Source: Quercus robur (Eukaryota > Streptophyta > Magnoliopsida > Fagales > Fagaceae). From it: a stretch of 64,000 bases of DNA. The stretch is taken from the NCBI RefSeq assembly GCF_932294415.1, contig NC_065544.1, positions 26,139,351 to 26,203,350 on the forward strand, given 5' to 3'. The stretch's first letter is position 1, and each line of letters opens with the position of its first letter. Positions 59,780-64,000 of the stretch are shown piece after piece. Both the position numbers and the translations under genes were made by a program. The notes beneath the pieces were generated by a model. That model was not told the DNA's origin. It saw only the letters and a program-made list of their open reading frames with translations, and did not search any database.

Positions 59780-61215
59780 TTGGGAATACATATATACTAA
59801 TCATAATTTTTGAAAAATCTATTTGTGTTGAGCCTTAATTCGTAGGCACTCTTTTTATTTTTATTTTTATTTTCCTATCCTATTACTAAAACAATTCAAT
59901 ATTGTTGAAAGTGGATAATTATGTCAATATTGTTGAAAGTAAAAAACCCATATGCTTACATATTTACCGTTAAGAGATATCACATTCTATTATAAAAATG
60001 CGTAAGTAAGTAAATGAGCCGAGACAAGTTGAATATTGTTTATTTAATTTTATTTGAAATATGAATCGAGCTCAAATTCATTATTAAATAAGATTACATA
60101 TTTAAATTTGGTTAATTTTCTTACCAAATAAGCTCAAACTTGTTTACAAATAGTTGATTAATTTTTTTTTCATATATAGAAAAACCATAACTAAAATTTG
60201 TTAACCTTTCATAAATTTATGCTAATAATTAATATTAACTAATTTATAGTTGAAATTATATTATTTTAGTTAATTTGATACATTGATTTTTAGTTATAAA
60301 CTTATAAACATTCGATTCACCAACCTCACATTAAAAATGGTATACAATATTTACTACAAATAGATTGTTTATATTATTAATAAACTACACAGAGTTGGAT
60401 TCGATGTAACTGCTTTTTAATGTGAGAGAGAATTTAAGAAAAATAAAAAGGTAAAAAGCTTTTTTTATTTTATATATATATATATATATATATCAAAGGA
60501 TTGAGATTAATAATGAAAAATTTAACATTCATTCTCAACCCTAAATTTATAATTGCAGGATGCACGGAATCTCAATCCCCTAAACACATCTCATTCTTTT
60601 CTAAAAAGCATACTCCTTTTTATTTGCAATCACACCATGATCTTACTTTAGACAGAAATAATATCTCCTTCACAATGCCATTTATAACAATCACTCCAAT
60701 GGTCAAGGTCTTTGTATCTAGGCCAGGTGAGTTGAGTCAAATTGTAGTAATATTTCTAACTAGTTCCAAAAAAAAAGAAAAAAAGTTCTTATATCTAGGA
60801 TGGGTTTTTTTTGGAAGCAACAACGTGGCGTTAATTGGCTTCATACGTTAATCATGGACATTCTTCGTATAAAGTTGATGTAAGAATGAATAATAGGGAT
60901 TTCATGTTTGGCCATGATTGGCTGTGTGGGATTTGACTTGGTTAAACATGCAATTGAGATCTCTCAAAAATATAAAGTTATGAAATGGAACGGTGAGGTG
61001 GATAAGAGAATGTTGAAGTATTTTTAAGGTTCATGTCTTAATTTGTAGGAATAAAATGAAGGTTGGGATTGTTTAATGTTCATATCCTAATTTATAGGAA
61101 CATAATTAAATATTAAGAATTTTGGTGGGTTTTTAAATAACCTATTTTAGCTTTCTTAATTTTGGTAGTCTTTAAATAACCTAGCTAAGCTCTCTTAAAA
61201 ATATGATAACTACAT
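59780..61215. other. upstream region of the UGT gene, no gene seen
   Basis: Very AT-rich, with a TA run at 60472-60494. A 116-residue plus frame (60501-60851) has no motif I recognise and unusual composition; I do not call it a gene. Confidence 0.35.
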
Positions 61216-61219
61216 AAAA

Positions 61220-61400
61220 AGGAAAATTCTAAGACTAAATAAAATGGCACAATATGTGCCACAACTATTCATGTGATAAATTGTGAATGATGGAAAAAAA
61301 GTAATATATTTATATAAAAGTGACAGATAGCTAGTCAATCTGTAAAATAGTTGTGGTAAAAATTATGACAACTTATACGGTACTATAACTACTCACACAA
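61220..61400. repeat. dispersed 'cacaattgtgatg' repeat copy near the UGT promoter
   Basis: 'gtgccacaactattcatgtg', 'aaattgtgaatgatgg' and 'tagttgtggtaaaaattatg' follow the same order as other copies. It ends about 200 bases before the UGT start. Confidence 0.55.
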
Positions 61401-61602
61401 AAAATCTAAACATTATTCACTCTTATCTCAACCATTTATTTTATTTTTTATTTTTTTGTTGAAAAGAAAGTTTTATTGATTCAACAAGCAGTACAGAAGT
61501 ACACAAAGGAGGAGCTTCCATTAATTAGATATTTATTGTATTACTTATTTGCTTCATCTCTCTTCCTTAAATATACTAGATAAAACAGTCTAACCCATCA
61601 TC

Positions 61603-62970
61603 ATGGCGGAAACCAAAAGCTCTCCTAAGAAACATGTGGCTGTATTGGCATTCCCATTCGGCAGCCACCCTTTGTCCCTCTTGGCTCTGGTTCGCAAATT
61701 AGCACAAGATGCCCCAAACGTTGAGTTCTCATTCTTAAACACACCAAAGTCCAACCATTCACTCTTCTCCACAGCAAAGCCTGACGAGATTTTGCCCAAC
61801 ATAAAAGCCTATGATGTGGCAGATGGAGTGCCGAAGGGCTATGTTCCTTCTCCAAATCCAATTGAGGGTGTAGAACTTTTCATTAAGGTCTCGCCAGAAA
61901 ACTTCAGAAGAGGCTTAGAAATGGCAGAGGCAGAGAATGGTATGAAAATCTCTTGCTTGCTCACCGATGCATTCTTGACATTTTCTGTGGAGGTTGCTGA
62001 GGATTTGCATGTTCCATGGATCCCAGTTTGGTCTCCTTTTCCATACTCTCTCTCAGCTCACGTTTATATTGACCTTATCCGCCAACGTTTTGTCAACAAT
62101 GAAGTTGAAGATACAACCTTGGAATGCATTCCAGGATTGTCTCAAATGCGTGTTTCGGACTTACCTATGGAAGGGATCTTAGGAGACATAGAAGGGTCAC
62201 TTTTCTCACGCATGCTGAGTGAAGTTGGATCGGTGTTGCCACGAGCTAGTGCTGTGGTGTTGAACTCTTATGAAGAACTAAACCCTCCTCTTCTCAATGA
62301 TGATCTCAAAACAAACTTTCGTAGTGTTCTTAACGTGGGTTTTCACACACTATTGAATCCATCACAGTTGGGTTCGGATGTATCAGGGTGCATATCTTGG
62401 TTAGATAAGCAAAAGGAAAGGTCAGTAGTGTATGTAAGCTTTGGAACTGTGTCTTCGCCACCACATAATGAGTTAATAGCATTAGCAGAGGCACTGGAAG
62501 AGAGTGGACTTCCATTTCTTTGGTCTCTCAAGGATTACATAAAGGACCTCTTGCCCAAAGCATTTGTTGAGAAGACTAGAATGCAAGGGAAAATAGTGCC
62601 ATGGACACCCCAGAGCCAAGTACTTGCTCATGCTTCAATAGCTGTGTTTGTGACTCACTGTGGTAGCAACTCTGTGGTCGAGAGTATTGCATATGGTGTG
62701 CCAATGATTGGAAGGCCATGCTTTGGTGATCATCGCATGATTGGAAGAATGGTAGAGGATGTATGGGGGATTGGTGTCAAAGTTGAGGGAGGAATACTCA
62801 CCAAGAATGGATTGCTCAAGAGTTTGGATTTCATTTTGGGACATGTAAAAGGGAAGGAGATGAGAGATAAAGCCCAAGCCCTCAAAAAAACTGTACAATG
62901 TGCTGCTAGCCCAAACGGCACTGCTGCAAAAGATTTGAGTCATTTGGTGGAGCTACTATCTGGGTCTTAA
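61603..62970 (+). CDS. UGT78-type flavonoid glycosyltransferase, intronless, with His-ended PSPG box
   Basis: A 455-residue family 1 UDP-glycosyltransferase, full length for the group. Such enzymes move a sugar from a UDP-sugar to flavonols or anthocyanidins in the cytosol. The N-terminal acceptor half has the catalytic His22 (in AFPFGSH) and its partner Asp122 (in LLTDAF). Segments ELFIKVSPENFRRGLEMA and AHVYIDLIR are like UGT78 flavonoid 3-O-glycosyltransferases. The PSPG donor box runs Trp334 to His377, exactly 44 residues. It ends FGDH instead of the usual DQ, and position 22 is Ser355 (HCGSNS) where Trp is near-universal. A terminal His is linked to UDP-galactose use in this family. The start is the first ATG, in atcatcatggcgg. 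Many UGT78 genes have one intron; this frame has none. Appears intact. Confidence 0.93.
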   Translation: MAETKSSPKKHVAVLAFPFGSHPLSLLALVRKLAQDAPNVEFSFLNTPKSNHSLFSTAKPDEILPNIKAYDVADGVPKGYVPSPNPIEGVELFIKVSPENFRRGLEMAEAENGMKISCLLTDAFLTFSVEVAEDLHVPWIPVWSPFPYSLSAHVYIDLIRQRFVNNEVEDTTLECIPGLSQMRVSDLPMEGILGDIEGSLFSRMLSEVGSVLPRASAVVLNSYEELNPPLLNDDLKTNFRSVLNVGFHTLLNPSQLGSDVSGCISWLDKQKERSVVYVSFGTVSSPPHNELIALAEALEESGLPFLWSLKDYIKDLLPKAFVEKTRMQGKIVPWTPQSQVLAHASIAVFVTHCGSNSVVESIAYGVPMIGRPCFGDHRMIGRMVEDVWGIGVKVEGGILTKNGLLKSLDFILGHVKGKEMRDKAQALKKTVQCAASPNGTAAKDLSHLVELLSGS

Positions 62971-63650
62971 ACTGTAGCACTTGTTGGTTCCTACCACTTA
63001 ATGTCACTTGGTTTTGTCGATTAAGCTAACTAGACGTTAATCCACGCTATGCATGACAATATTATTAATGATCATTTGTAGTTAAACTTATTTAAAAATA
63101 AAAATTTTATAATAAAAGTTCATTAAGGATCATTTTGTGAATTGCCAAAAGAAAATTCTTACCGCATAAGTTAATAAACTTACATTACCCAAAAAAAAAA
63201 AAAAAAATCAAAGAAGTATAATAGAACTTATCAAATTATTCAAACAGAATTTCATCAAGAAATCATTTGAATCAGCCATCAAATATATAGTATACCCTAG
63301 AAACTTCATAATTAAATATAGGGTAGAGTAAACATGGATTTTACAAAAAATTTAAAAAAAATTCAAATTGACATAATAAAAATAATAATGATAAAAAAAG
63401 AAGTAGTAAAATGAAAAGAAGACAAATCATGGTGTAAATTTTTGTGCTGTTGAATATTACTTTCATACTTGTGGACTATATATATATATAATATGAGTAA
63501 GAATGTAATTATTATATGAATGATTATTGTGATTTATTGATAATAATTAATAAAAAAATTAAAACCTAAAACGTTTTTTTTTCCTGATATGATGGAGGGG
63601 GCAGTTGATTGTCATTTAATTTAATTAAAACAATAAAGAATATACTCATA
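62971..63650. other. 3' flank of the UGT gene
   Basis: AT-rich sequence with AATAAAA near 63101-63118, a possible polyadenylation signal. An A-run is at 63191-63207 and a TA run near 63478. No further gene seen. Confidence 0.4.
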
Positions 63651-63668
63651 TAGTCATACATTTGTATT

Positions 63669-63824
63669 TTTTTTTTTATACAAGATAGAAATTCTATTAT
63701 AGCCTAATCTAAGTGTATATGTGCGTGAATCTCCCTTCTGGAAACTTGAACCCCGGCCCTTACCCCTCACACCTTACGAACACTTATATTTATGGAGTGA
63801 CTATCATACCAAGGGTGTGCAGTG
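63669..63824 (-). mobile_element. tRNA-derived SINE (family A), perfect 16-bp target duplication
   Basis: On the minus strand it runs from CACTGCACACCCTTGGTATG through a B-box-like GGGGTTCAAGTTTCC to a poly(A) tail (T-run on plus). GTCATACATTTGTATT is identical at 63653-63668 and 63825-63840. Other copies: 14469-16410 (plus, split) and 51095-51178 (fragment). Confidence 0.92.
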
Positions 63825-64000
63825 GTCATACATTTGTATTATTAATCAGGCAAACAAATAATCATTTTTATAATGTTTGATGACTTCTATATTCAATGAA
63901 CCATTTTAGAAAAGACTTTGATTATTATTATTATTAATATTATTATTATAAAGCATTAGAGTAAAAAATATTTAGATATTTTATTCAAATATGATGTGGA

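Noticed and set aside
60501..60851. 116-residue plus frame upstream of the UGT
   Set aside because: No motif, atypical composition, and it lies in AT-rich sequence with a TA run; likely chance.
1..64000. A new multi-gene biological system
   Set aside because: The three intact genes belong to known plant families and are far apart. The rest is transposon-derived. Nothing in gene order or motif content supports a novel system.

Overview
This window is nuclear DNA from a flowering plant. It is AT-rich and intron-bearing, packed with nested transposons, and carries a relic of a plastid gene. Several repeats, notably the small element near 54.3 kb and the SINE near 29.5 kb, resemble sequences I associate with Fagales/Fagaceae trees such as oak or chestnut. 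That assignment rests on memory and is only an inference. Gene density is low: three intact-looking genes, one damaged gene and many transposon relics in 64 kb.

Layout. 1-7.2 kb is CACTA-like (En/Spm) remnant sequence on the minus strand, with a decayed transposase tail, a 348-bp tandem array built of two related half-units, and a dense subterminal repeat field ending near 7184. 7.3-9.3 kb holds an LTR plus primer-binding-site region of a long-LTR retrotransposon (minus). 10.1-10.8 kb is a pectin methylesterase/invertase inhibitor-like gene (minus) with an exact 171-bp in-frame duplication and an apparent frameshift after its start codon. 10.9-17.1 kb is mainly small DNA transposons and a SINE split by a hAT element. 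17.2-19.8 kb is a five-exon gene for a twin CX9C (CHCH) protein of the CHCHD2/MIX17 type. 20-25.8 kb holds small elements and the 3' end of a Ty3/gypsy chromovirus. 25.9-32.5 kb is a four-level nest: a TTA-flanked element, a dead hAT transposon, a long-LTR retrotransposon end, and a SINE. 33.6-34.7 kb holds diverged repeats. 34.9-39.6 kb is a four-exon class I glutamine amidotransferase of the gamma-glutamyl peptidase type (minus). 40.7-41.4 kb is a palindromic element holding a plastid atpI fragment. 44.16-47.25 kb is a non-autonomous Helitron. 48.6-49.1 kb has a long fold-back repeat and a SINE. 52.2-53.8 kb is a hAT element with another hAT inside. 54.2-54.65 kb is a SINE with a small element inside. 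56.1-56.6 kb is a LINE relic. 61.6-63.0 kb is an intronless UGT78-type glycosyltransferase gene, and 63.67-63.82 kb is a SINE with a perfect 16-bp target duplication.

The host genes do not form a pathway. Two may touch small-molecule metabolism: the peptidase acts in glutathione-conjugate processing and the UGT in flavonoid glycosylation. The CHCH protein belongs to mitochondrial intermembrane-space biology. I see no cluster that amounts to a new multi-gene system. The most informative content is the datable insertion order, the dimeric tandem array, the altered sugar-donor box of the UGT, and the recent duplication in the inhibitor gene.
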